DNA from: an uncultured Blastocatellia bacterium
GTDB lineage: Bacteria > Acidobacteriota > Blastocatellia > HR10
Reading direction: 5' to 3'
Assembly: GCA_937934295.1 (NCBI GenBank)
Contig: CALHAI010000024.1
Coordinates: forward strand, 1 to 39,828
Length of the DNA: 39,828 nt
The notes under the pieces are model-generated. The model was not told the DNA's origin, did not search any database, and saw nothing but the letters and a program-made list of their open reading frames with translations. The position numbers were made by a program, and so were the translations under genes. Shown in pieces: positions 1-6,860 of this stretch; the first letter of the stretch is position 1; every line of letters begins with the position of its first letter.

Positions 1-119
1 TCCAGATAGTTGGCGGGGATCACTTGGCCCACCACATCGAAGACCTGATCGCTCCCCAGCTCCTTGCGGATCTCCTTCAACCCCTCCCATGTGGACCTTG
101 CTGAGAGGAAGCGCTCCAT
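1..119 (-). pseudogene. SNF2/RapA-like helicase fragment, cut by window edge
   Basis: Read on the minus strand from ATG 119, the frame is open to the window edge. It encodes about 39 residues including LGSDQVFDVVGQVIPANYL, which resembles a segment found in the middle of large SNF2/RapA-type DNA-dependent ATPases, after the helicase C-terminal motifs. An in-frame TAA lies at 150-152, just upstream. A purine-rich AGGAGG sits about 15 nt before the ATG, farther than usual. A gene starting at this motif would lack the whole ATPase core, so this is more likely a 5'-truncated remnant than an intact gene. The family call rests on one short stretch and is tentative; what lies beyond position 1 is unknown. 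Confidence 0.4.
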
Positions 120-228
120 GGTACGCGTGCTCTCCCTCCTCTTATCTGCTTAGAAGGGAGGATACACCGCCTTCAGCAAAATTTCCACACTTTTTTGGTT
201 TACCTCGGGATAAGAGGCAGGTAACCCT

Positions 229-396
229 TCATTGCTTAGAGAATACCCCGCCGCCTCCTGCCTCGGCATAGAGGGCGGTTAGCGTCTGCGGGTCTATGGC
301 ATAAACATTGGTATTGGTCAGTCCGGTGTTGACTGCACTCCAGTTCCCGCCACCGTCCGTGCTCCGGAACACGCCGTTACTAATGCCCCGGCGCAA
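229..396 (-). pseudogene. BNR/sortilin-like beta-propeller repeat remnant
   Basis: The minus-strand frame reads GISNGVFRSTDGGGNWSAVN, then TGLTNTNVYAIDPQTLTALY, then AEAGGGGVFSKQ and a TGA at 229-231. This is the classic blade repeat of exported BNR/VPS10 (sortilin-like) propeller proteins: VFRSTDGGxxW, a short linker, then VYAIDPxxxxxLYA and GGGVFxS. The frame stays open upstream to about 500 but shows no repeat there, and no convincing start or signal peptide is visible. It breaks off exactly where the next repeat (VFKSTDGG) would begin. About one and a half blades survive, so this is a remnant of a much longer gene. Confidence 0.6.
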
Positions 397-548
397 ACGA
401 GGGGCGATCCACGGCCCATTATGAATGGGTCTTGACAGATGCGGCTTGAGCGCATAGCCTTTGCCATTTACATGTGCGAGGTGATTTCTCGCAACCGATG
501 CTTAAAGAGAGCGCGAGCCATCCGGAGTGAGTCCGGGGGACAGATGAG

Positions 549-574
549 CCCCACGTCTGTGGGCGTGGGGTTTT
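549..574 (+). terminator. Hairpin plus T-run in the thrC-like leader (possible attenuator)
   Basis: CCCCACG (549-555) pairs perfectly with CGTGGGG (564-570) around an 8-nt loop and is followed at once by TTTT (571-574). The next gene's ribosome-binding site, GAGGAGGAG, starts within 10 nt, so the hairpin either ends an upstream transcript or attenuates the gene at 591. Upstream, GCGAG (476-480) can pair with CTCGC (488-492), which can alternatively pair with GCGAG (513-517). A weak promoter-like pair TTGAGC (446-451) and TTACAT (468-473) precedes it. No known riboswitch consensus was recognised. The T-run is short. Confidence 0.5.
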
Positions 575-590
575 CATTGAGGAGGAGACG

Positions 591-1853
591 ATGGCACAAG
601 CCACCAATGCCGTCGAAGCGAAGACGCGAAGTTATGTGACCGGATTGCGGTGTCGGCTCTGTCGTGCAGAGTATCCAGAGCAGCCGGTGGCGATCTGCGA
701 AGAGTGCTTCGGTCCTCTGGAAGTCGAGTACAACTACGCTGCGCTCGCGCAGGTGATCTCCCGCGAGCTTATTGCCTCGCGCCCGCCGACGATGTGGCGA
801 TACGGGGAGTTGTTGCCCTTGAGCGTCCCGCCGCGTGTGGGGGCCGAGACCGGATACACGCCGCTTGTGCCCGCCCCGCGATTGGGCGCCGTGCTTGGAT
901 TGAAGAACCTTTACATCAAGAATGATGGCGTATGCCATCCCACGCTCTCGTTCAAGGATCGCGTCGTCGCCGTCTCGCTCTCCAAAGCCTGCGAATTCGG
1001 CTTCGACACAGTGGGGTGCGCCTCGACGGGCAATCTGGCCAATTCGGTCGCCGCCAATGCTGCGCGCGCGGGATTGAAGGCCTACGTCTTCATTCCGGAA
1101 ACGCTCGAACAGGCGAAGATCCTCGGCACGCAGATCTATGGTGCGCGTGTGATTGCCATTCACGGCACGTATGATGATGTCAATCGCCTCTGCAGCGAGA
1201 TCGTCTACAACTTGAACTGGGGATTGGTCAACGTCAACCTCCGTCCCTTCTATTCGGAGGGCTCGAAGACCGTAGGGTTTGAGATCGCCGAACAGTTGGG
1301 CTGGCGTGCTCCCGATGCCGTGGTCGTCCCCATGGCCGGGGGTTCGCTTCTGACGAAGATTCACAAAGCCTTCGCGGAACTACAACACCTGGGTCTGACC
1401 CCCCCGGCGCGCCCGCGCATATTCGGAGCTCAGGCACGAGGGTGCAATCCCATTGTTGCGGCCATCAAAGAGGGGAGCGAGGAGATTCGCCCGGTGAAAC
1501 CGCGGACGATCGCGCATTCGTTGGCGATCGGCGATCCGGCCGATGGGTATTTTGCGGTCCGGGCCATTCGCGAGAGCGGCGGCTGGGCCGAAGATGCCAC
1601 CGATGAGGAGATCCTCGAAGGCATCCGCCTGTTAGCCGAGACGGAAGGGATCTTCACGGAGGCAGCCGGAGGGGTAACTGTTGCCGTGACGAAGAAGCTC
1701 GCCGCGCAAAGGCGCCTCTCCCCTGATGAGACGGTTGTCCTGACCATCACCGGAAATGGTCTCAAGACGACGGAGGCGCTCACGGCGTTGCCCCCCATCA
1801 CCATTGCGCCAAAAATCGCCGAAGTGGAGCGACTGCTCCGAGAAGGAATGTGA
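591..1853 (+). CDS. thrC: Threonine-synthase-like PLP enzyme
   Basis: A 420-residue fold-type II PLP enzyme. The N-terminus carries a zinc-ribbon-like CxxC pair (C21, C24, C36, C39), as in many bacterial threonine synthases. The PLP lysine is in PTLSFKDR (about residue 120), the substrate-phosphate loop is ASTGNLANSVAA, and a glycine-rich PMAGGS loop follows. The usual reaction converts O-phosphohomoserine to threonine. GAGGAGGAG lies 3-11 nt before the ATG and fixes the start. The gene ends 25 nt before a sulfur-carrier gene, and an E1-like gene follows. This recalls the CysM-CysO arrangement, in which a PLP enzyme takes sulfur from a protein thiocarboxylate, so sulfhydrylation of phosphohomoserine is a possible alternative role (inference). 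Length and core motifs are normal for ThrC. Confidence 0.85.
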   Translation: MAQATNAVEAKTRSYVTGLRCRLCRAEYPEQPVAICEECFGPLEVEYNYAALAQVISRELIASRPPTMWRYGELLPLSVPPRVGAETGYTPLVPAPRLGAVLGLKNLYIKNDGVCHPTLSFKDRVVAVSLSKACEFGFDTVGCASTGNLANSVAANAARAGLKAYVFIPETLEQAKILGTQIYGARVIAIHGTYDDVNRLCSEIVYNLNWGLVNVNLRPFYSEGSKTVGFEIAEQLGWRAPDAVVVPMAGGSLLTKIHKAFAELQHLGLTPPARPRIFGAQARGCNPIVAAIKEGSEEIRPVKPRTIAHSLAIGDPADGYFAVRAIRESGGWAEDATDEEILEGIRLLAETEGIFTEAAGGVTVAVTKKLAAQRRLSPDETVVLTITGNGLKTTEALTALPPITIAPKIAEVERLLREGM

Positions 1854-1878
1854 ATCTCTGTCAGGAGGGTATGAGACG

Positions 1879-2175
1879 ATGAGCGTGACGGTTCGGATTC
1901 CGCAACCGCTCCGACGCTTCACGGAGAACCGTGATATGATCGAGCTCTCGGCCAGAACGGTCGGCGAATTGCTGGAACAGTTGGGGCGACAGTATCCGGG
2001 CATCACCGAGCGCTTGTGTGAACCCGATGGGCAGCTCCGGCGGTTCGTGAACATCTACGTGGATGGCGAGGACATTCGCTTTCTGAGCGGACTGGCGACG
2101 GAATTGGAGGATGGCATGGAGGTTTCCATTATTCCCGCCATCGCCGGGGGGAACGAGCACGCTCCCTCTCTTTGA
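1879..2175 (+). CDS. MoaD/ThiS-family sulfur carrier with a tail after Gly-Gly
   Basis: A 98-residue ubiquitin-like sulfur carrier. It has the beta-grasp pattern of MoaD/CysO: an N-terminal strand VTVRIPQPLR, a helix TVGELLEQLGRQYP, VNIYVDGEDIR, and a terminal DGMEVSIIPAIAGG. The Gly-Gly is at residues 90-91, but seven more residues (NEHAPSL) follow. Carriers are activated by E1 adenylation of a free C-terminal glycine, so this tail should first be removed, as known for carriers paired with JAMM proteases. ATG 1879 was chosen because AGGAGG (1863-1868) precedes it and the ATG at 1871 runs into a stop after three codons. Its neighbours (PLP enzyme before, E1 after) point to sulfur amino-acid synthesis rather than molybdopterin. 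The substrate is not certain. Confidence 0.85.
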   Translation: MSVTVRIPQPLRRFTENRDMIELSARTVGELLEQLGRQYPGITERLCEPDGQLRRFVNIYVDGEDIRFLSGLATELEDGMEVSIIPAIAGGNEHAPSL

Positions 2176-2307
2176 GGAAGAAGGGGCGAAATCGAGCGGG
2201 AGCATGCCATCGCACGGATTAGTCTCCACGCGGAGTGTGTGTCGGTGATCCCCCAAAGAAGCGACGGGAGGGTTCCCAACCCTTGCGGATCTTCGACGGC
2301 CACGATG

Positions 2308-2336
2308 TTGACCGATAGCCTGAGGATTCGATAATT
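2308..2336 (+). promoter_or_regulatory. Sigma70-type promoter before the ThiF/MoeB gene
   Basis: TTGACC (2308-2313), 17 nt, then ATAATT (2331-2336). Transcription would start near 2343, only about 13 nt before the ATG at 2356. It lies in a 180-nt gap after the sulfur carrier, so the E1 gene may be transcribed on its own as well as by read-through. Confidence 0.5.
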
Positions 2337-2355
2337 TCTTGAGGTGGAGGGGGAC

Positions 2356-3384
2356 ATGGACTGGGAAAAGTATTCGCGACAGATACTCTTTCGAGGGATC
2401 GGCAAGGCGGGACAGGAGCGACTGTTGCAAAGTCGCGTCCTCATCATTGGTTGCGGAGCGCTCGGCGCGGCGCAGGCTGAGATGCTCGCGCGTGCGGGTG
2501 TGGGATTTTTGCGGCTGGTGGATCGCGATTTCGTCGAAGAATCCAACCTCCAACGGCAGATCATGTTTGAGGAGCGCGATGCCGCCGAACGGCTCCCCAA
2601 GGCCATCGCGTGTGCTCGGCGCGTCGCGCGCATCAACGCCGATGTCCGCGCGGAGGCCGTTGTCGCCGACGTGAACTACAAAAATATCGAGCAGTTGATC
2701 GCCGATGTAGACGTCGTCCTCGACGGCACGGACAATTTTGAGACGCGCTATCTCATTAACGACGCGTGCGTCAAACATGGAAAACCGTGGATCTACGGAG
2801 CGGCCGTCGGCTCCTACGGGCTCACGATGACGATTCGTCCGGGCGTTACTCCGTGCTTGCGGTGCGTGTTCGAGAAGATCCCCCCGCCGGCTTCTTCCCC
2901 GACGTGCGATACGGCGGGTATTCTTCTCCCCGTCATCCTCACCGTCGCCTCGATCCAGGTGACGGAGGCCCTCAAGCTGCTCACCGGGTGCATTGAGAAG
3001 TTACACGGGGGGCTGATTCAGGTGGACGTGTGGGAGGCGTCCTTCCATCGCGTGAGCCTGCAGAAGGGGCGCGCGAGCGCGAAGTGTCCGGCTTGCCAAC
3101 ATCGGCGGTTCGAATTCCTGGAAGCGAGCGTGCGTCAGTCGGCCTTGACGCTCTGCGGGAGAAACGCCGTTCACATCTCGAGCCTTGGCGACGTCTCGCT
3201 CGATTTGCGGGAGATCGCCGAACGCCTGAAGCTGCTCGGCGAGGTGACGCTCAAGGAATTCCTCCTCGTCTTTCGCGTGAACGGCTACGAACTGAATCTC
3301 TTCCCAGACGGGCACTGCATTGTCAAAGGCACGGAGGACATGGCACTGGCCCGAAGCCTCTACGCCCGATATATCGGGATCTGA
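2356..3384 (+). CDS. ThiF/MoeB-type E1-like adenylyltransferase
   Basis: A 342-residue E1-like enzyme that adenylates the C-terminal glycine of ubiquitin-like sulfur carriers. Seen: N-terminal YSRQILFRGIGKAGQERL, a nucleotide-binding glycine motif IIGCGALGAAQAEMLARAG, RQIMF, DGTDNFETRYLIND, a CxxC pair (CLRC, CPAC) that should bind zinc, and the probable sulfur-relay cysteine in PTCDTAGILLPV. There is no C-terminal rhodanese domain. Instead a roughly 90-residue tail ends FPDGHCIVKGTEDMALARSLYARYIG, a form common in this subfamily. ATG 2356 follows GGAGG; an in-frame GTG at 2344 would sit almost at the predicted transcription start. It most likely charges the carrier at 1879 and may also serve the TtuB-like carrier at 16960, because no second E1 is nearby (inference). 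Confidence 0.88.
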   Translation: MDWEKYSRQILFRGIGKAGQERLLQSRVLIIGCGALGAAQAEMLARAGVGFLRLVDRDFVEESNLQRQIMFEERDAAERLPKAIACARRVARINADVRAEAVVADVNYKNIEQLIADVDVVLDGTDNFETRYLINDACVKHGKPWIYGAAVGSYGLTMTIRPGVTPCLRCVFEKIPPPASSPTCDTAGILLPVILTVASIQVTEALKLLTGCIEKLHGGLIQVDVWEASFHRVSLQKGRASAKCPACQHRRFEFLEASVRQSALTLCGRNAVHISSLGDVSLDLREIAERLKLLGEVTLKEFLLVFRVNGYELNLFPDGHCIVKGTEDMALARSLYARYIGI

Positions 3385-3415
3385 GACTCCTCCCGCGCCA
3401 CTGGTTGGCCTCCTC

Positions 3416-3445
3416 TTGTCCGAACATAGGATGGACGCGTATCAT
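3416..3445 (+). promoter_or_regulatory. Candidate promoter for the M28 peptidase gene
   Basis: TTGTCC (3416-3421), 18 nt, then TATCAT (3440-3445), about 36 nt before the chosen ATG at 3482. It is the best match in the 97-nt gap after the E1 gene. Confidence 0.4.
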
Positions 3446-3481
3446 TGTGCTGCCATGATGCACCGATCAGGAGGGGTGACG

Positions 3482-5569
3482 ATGTGGAAGCGACACGGTG
3501 TGGGGGGAATGCTCCTTGTCCTTTTGGTGTTCTCTTCGGTCCCGGCGCAGACATTGCCGCTTCTCACCGACGCGGAGTATCGCTATCTTGTCAACGAGAT
3601 CTCCGGGGACATCGCGTATGAGCATATCCGCTACTTCACACTCTTTCATCGACCGCGAGGGGGGACGGAAGGGCTGATGCGCGTGGCGGAATATACGGAG
3701 CGAAAAGCGCGAGAATATGGCCTGGAGGACGTGAAGCTGATCAAGCAGCCATATCCACTGGAAGCGTGGAGCGTGCGACGCGCGGAACTCTGGATGATCG
3801 AGCCGGAATGGGAGCGCTTGGCGGATTTCCTTCAAGCTCACGTCCATTTGGCCGATAACAGCCGCTCGGCGGACGTGCGCGCGGAGCTGATTGACGTCGG
3901 AGCGGGCCTGCAGGAGTCGGACTATGCCGGCAAGGATGTGCGGGGGAAGATTGTGCTCGCCCACGGATCGCTCGATCGCGTGATGGAGGAGGCCGTGTGG
4001 AAGCGCGGAGCGCTGGGGATCGTCTACTATCCCGATCCCTCGGCGACCGAATATCCATTGAACAGCATCAACTTCCCCGATCAGATCCGATGGGTGCGCA
4101 TCCCCCTCCGAAGCCCGGATGGGAAGGACGGGACGTTCGCCTTCTCACTCTCACTGCGACAGGGATTGGCCCTGCGTCGCCGCCTGGCGCACGGATCGGT
4201 CAAGGTCCATGCGCGGATTGAGGCCGAAGTGCTCCCGGAGAAGTGGCAGGTCATGGTCGAGGGATTCATTCGCGGGACGGAGATCTCGGATCAGGACGTC
4301 GTGTTGACGGCGCATCTTCAGGAAGAGAAATTCTCGGCCAACGATGACGCGAGCGGATGCGCGGGCCTTCTGGAGATCGCGCGCGCGCTCATGAAGTTGA
4401 TCCATGAAGGGAAACTCCAACGACCGCGCCGCAATATTCGCTTTTGGTGGGTGACCGAGATCTCCAGCGAGCGCCAATACTTCGCCGATCATCCGGACGA
4501 GCCGAAGCGGATGCTCGTCAACATCAATCTCGATATGATCGGCGCCAATCAGGGACAGGATCTCCTGCGGGTTCAGAACATCACGCGCGTTCCCTTCTCA
4601 CGCAGCCATTTCTTGACGGACGTCGCCGAGCGCGTCGTCGAGTTCGTCGTCGCGGCGAACACTTCGCATCTGGCGCAATTCCAAGCGGGATCGCCCGTCC
4701 CCTACCCCAAGCCGATCCTCGCGCACTTGGGCACGCGCCATCGGTACGCGGCGCAGATGATCCCCTTCCACAACAACACCGATCACATGACGTTTAACGA
4801 AGCGCCGATCGGCGTCCCGGGAATCACCTTCACAAACTGGCCCGACAACTACATTCACACGACGGATGACGACCTCTGGAACATCGATCGCACGCAGCTA
4901 CAACGGAATACGTTCGCCGCGGCGGCCATCGCCTATTTCATCGCTTCGCTCGATGCCGAGCGCGGGCGGTTGCTCGCGACGGAAGTCTACGCGCGAGCGC
5001 TCGAGCGACTCGCTTTCGATGAGCGCCTAGCTTTCGAGTTGATCCTGCATGAGCCGGACAAGACGTTTGCCTTCGGGCGCGCGCGGAATCAGATCCGGCA
5101 AGCCGGATGGCGCGAACGCACGGCGCTCGACTCCCTTCTCCGCCCGGTCCCCGAAGTGCGAAGCCTCGTCGAACGCCTCAAAGCGATGCTCGCGGAGCGA
5201 GAGGCGCACGCTCTCTCGAACCTCGAACGATACTATATGGCGATCACCGGACAGGCACGCGTCCCCACGTTGGCGCTCTCGCCGAAGGAAGAAGAGTTGG
5301 CGCGGAAGATCCCTGTTCTCGCGGCCGGTCCCACGGAATTCTTAGAGCGGCGCAATCGCGTCCGCAACGTAGAGGGCTTGCACCCGCTGATGGCTTTCGA
5401 GGTGCTCAACTTCATTGATGGCTCGCGATCTGTCCTGGACATCTACAATGCTGTGGATGCGGAGGCACGTCGCGCCGGAACCCATTACTACGGGACAGTG
5501 ACGCTGGAGCGCGTCGAGCGATATGTGCAAAATCTCCTCGAAGCCGGACTCGTGCGATGGAAGCCGTGA
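3482..5569 (+). CDS. Exported M28-family zinc peptidase with C-terminal extension
   Basis: A 695-residue exported aminopeptidase-like protein. A signal peptide (MWKRHGVGGMLLVLLVFSSV, then PAQ) is followed by a PA-like insert (about 130-190, DYAGKDVRGKIVLAHG) and an M28 catalytic core. Likely ligands and catalytic residues are H278 (VLTAHLQ), D288 (NDDASG), E326 (WVTEISSERQYF), D351 (NLDMIGA) and H459 (YIHTTDD). The usual H-x-D and GS motifs are altered here to AHLQ and SSERQYF, so activity is likely but not assured. The last 65 residues (HPLMAFEVLNFIDGSRSVLD...) look like a small winged-helix module added after the core. ATG 3482 has AGGAGGGG about 6 nt upstream; a longer in-frame start would bury the signal peptide. 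Probable role: peptide scavenging in the periplasm or outside the cell. Confidence 0.82.
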   Translation: MWKRHGVGGMLLVLLVFSSVPAQTLPLLTDAEYRYLVNEISGDIAYEHIRYFTLFHRPRGGTEGLMRVAEYTERKAREYGLEDVKLIKQPYPLEAWSVRRAELWMIEPEWERLADFLQAHVHLADNSRSADVRAELIDVGAGLQESDYAGKDVRGKIVLAHGSLDRVMEEAVWKRGALGIVYYPDPSATEYPLNSINFPDQIRWVRIPLRSPDGKDGTFAFSLSLRQGLALRRRLAHGSVKVHARIEAEVLPEKWQVMVEGFIRGTEISDQDVVLTAHLQEEKFSANDDASGCAGLLEIARALMKLIHEGKLQRPRRNIRFWWVTEISSERQYFADHPDEPKRMLVNINLDMIGANQGQDLLRVQNITRVPFSRSHFLTDVAERVVEFVVAANTSHLAQFQAGSPVPYPKPILAHLGTRHRYAAQMIPFHNNTDHMTFNEAPIGVPGITFTNWPDNYIHTTDDDLWNIDRTQLQRNTFAAAAIAYFIASLDAERGRLLATEVYARALERLAFDERLAFELILHEPDKTFAFGRARNQIRQAGWRERTALDSLLRPVPEVRSLVERLKAMLAEREAHALSNLERYYMAITGQARVPTLALSPKEEELARKIPVLAAGPTEFLERRNRVRNVEGLHPLMAFEVLNFIDGSRSVLDIYNAVDAEARRAGTHYYGTVTLERVERYVQNLLEAGLVRWKP

Positions 5570-5628
5570 TGAAATGAGGGGATACGCTCCCTCAGGGAAG
5601 GCACTCATCGAAAGGGGGTCCGCCCGGT

Positions 5629-6045
5629 ATGCCGGAAGTCCGAATCATCCTCGCCGATGAACAGCTTTTCGTTGGCCATTCGCCGAGCGGTCGCGCCATC
5701 GTCATTGATGCTGATCGAGAGCGAGATAGCGCTCCTGGTCCCATGCAGCTTCTCTTGCTTGCTCTGGGCGCGTGCACGGGGACGGATGTCGCGGCGATCT
5801 TGAGGAAGAAGCGGCAGACGGTCACGCACTACGAAGTGCGCGTCGCCGCCGAACAACGGGAGGAGTATCCTCGCATCTGGCAGAACATCGTCGTGCGACA
5901 TCTCGTGCGTGGGCGCCGGATCTCCGAGAAAGCGGTCCAGGAAGCCGTCCGTCTCTCCGAGACGAAGTACTGCAGCGTCTCGGCGATGCTCGGGGCCGCG
6001 ACGACCATCACCATGACCTATGAGATCGAAGAAGAGGGCGTATGA
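5629..6045 (+). CDS. OsmC/Ohr-family protein
   Basis: A 138-residue OsmC-like protein. The family contains cysteine peroxidases that reduce organic hydroperoxides, and uncharacterised members. The two family cysteines are visible: one in LLLLALGACTGTDVAAIL, the other in RLSETKYCSVSAML. The middle HYEVRVAAEQREEYPRIW matches the conserved strand-turn region of the OsmC (rather than Ohr) branch. The start is ATG 5629, with a purine-rich AAAGGGGG about 13 nt upstream. The stop overlaps the next start by 4 nt (ATGA), so it is translationally coupled to the phosphoesterase gene. Cytoplasmic; no signal peptide. Confidence 0.85.
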   Translation: MPEVRIILADEQLFVGHSPSGRAIVIDADRERDSAPGPMQLLLLALGACTGTDVAAILRKKRQTVTHYEVRVAAEQREEYPRIWQNIVVRHLVRGRRISEKAVQEAVRLSETKYCSVSAMLGAATTITMTYEIEEEGV

Positions 6046-6638
6046 GCGCAACGTCGGCGGAACCTCAAAAGGCTTCAACCCACACGGGAGACGCGCATCG
6101 TCCCTTTCCCGAGCTCGCCCCTCCGATCTTCGTCGTGCAGAAGCATCGGGCGTCGCGTTTGCATTATGACTTTCGTCTTGAGATCGGCGGCGTGCTCGTC
6201 TCCTGGGCTCTTCCCAAAGGACCTTCGCTCTCGCCGCGCGAGCGACGACTCGCCGTCCAGACGGAGGAGCATCCCCTAGGGTATGCGACGTTCGAGGGGA
6301 AGATCCCACCGGGGCACTATGGCGCCGGGACTGTCATTGTGTGGGATTACGGGCGATGGGAGATGCAGTCGCCGGGTGAGGATCCGGCGCGCGCGCTGCG
6401 GATGGGGACGCTGAGGTTCGTCTTATATGGGCGAAAGCTGCGCGGACGATGGACGCTCATTCGCTTGAAGGGGCGTGGAGAGAAGGAGTGGTTGCTCATC
6501 AAAGAGCGCGATGGGGAAGCGCGCGAGGCGCCGGCGATCACGGAAGCGGAACCTTGCTCGGTGCTCTCCGGGCGCACGCTCGAAGACGTCGAGCGAGATT
6601 CGAGTGCCCCCATGCTCTCGTGCGCCGATCTCGGATGA
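6042..6638 (+). CDS. Stand-alone LigD-type 3'-phosphoesterase domain
   Basis: A 198-residue protein consisting almost only of the DNA ligase D 3'-phosphoesterase (PE) domain, which trims 3'-phosphates and ribonucleotides at broken DNA ends. Key motifs are present: FVVQKHRASRLHYDFRLE (the His-x5-His-x-Asp-x-Arg cluster), SWALPKGPSL, EEHPLGYATFEG, and IPPGHYGAGTVIVWDYG with its catalytic-site Tyr. The C-terminus has LRGRWTLIRLKGRGEKEWLLIK, typical of the domain. No ligase or polymerase domain is fused or adjacent. It overlaps the OsmC-like gene by 4 nt. Stand-alone PE proteins are known in bacteria and archaea. Pairing with peroxide detoxification suggests an oxidative-damage context (inference). 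The last 35 residues are not recognised. Confidence 0.88.
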   Translation: MSATSAEPQKASTHTGDAHRPFPELAPPIFVVQKHRASRLHYDFRLEIGGVLVSWALPKGPSLSPRERRLAVQTEEHPLGYATFEGKIPPGHYGAGTVIVWDYGRWEMQSPGEDPARALRMGTLRFVLYGRKLRGRWTLIRLKGRGEKEWLLIKERDGEAREAPAITEAEPCSVLSGRTLEDVERDSSAPMLSCADLG

Positions 6639-6649
6639 GGCGGAGGCGC

Positions 6650-6678
6650 TTGACGTCGTGGCCACATCGTACTCTAAT
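6650..6678 (+). promoter_or_regulatory. Candidate promoter for the HEAT-repeat gene
   Basis: TTGACG (6650-6655), 17 nt, TCTAAT (6673-6678). It lies just after the phosphoesterase stop, about 180 nt before the chosen start at 6861. The intervening leader holds no clear hairpin or terminator. Confidence 0.4.
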
Positions 6679-6860
6679 TCGCACAGAGCAGATGCGACAG
6701 AGGCAACGTGAGCCCAATCGGCACAAGGATCGGGGCGCGATCGCTCCGGCCGAAGTGGGGATCTGTCGTGTCATCGTCCCCAGAGGCCTCGGCTTTCGTC
6801 CGGAGCCCTTCTGGTCGGCGCGACGCGTCATCGCTGAGGATCGAGCTCAAGGAGCGACCT

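Noticed and set aside
431..460. TTGACA (432-437) with TAGCCT as a promoter for the thrC-like gene
   Set aside because: The -35 is perfect but the -10 is poor; the alternative TTGAGC/TTACAT is also weak, so neither was listed as a feature.
468..1364. 298-residue minus-strand frame opposite the threonine-synthase-like gene
   Set aside because: Mirror of a clear coding gene in GC-rich DNA, with no motif of its own.
1861..2778. 305-residue minus-strand frame across the carrier and E1 genes
   Set aside because: It overlaps two well-supported plus-strand genes and has no recognisable domain.
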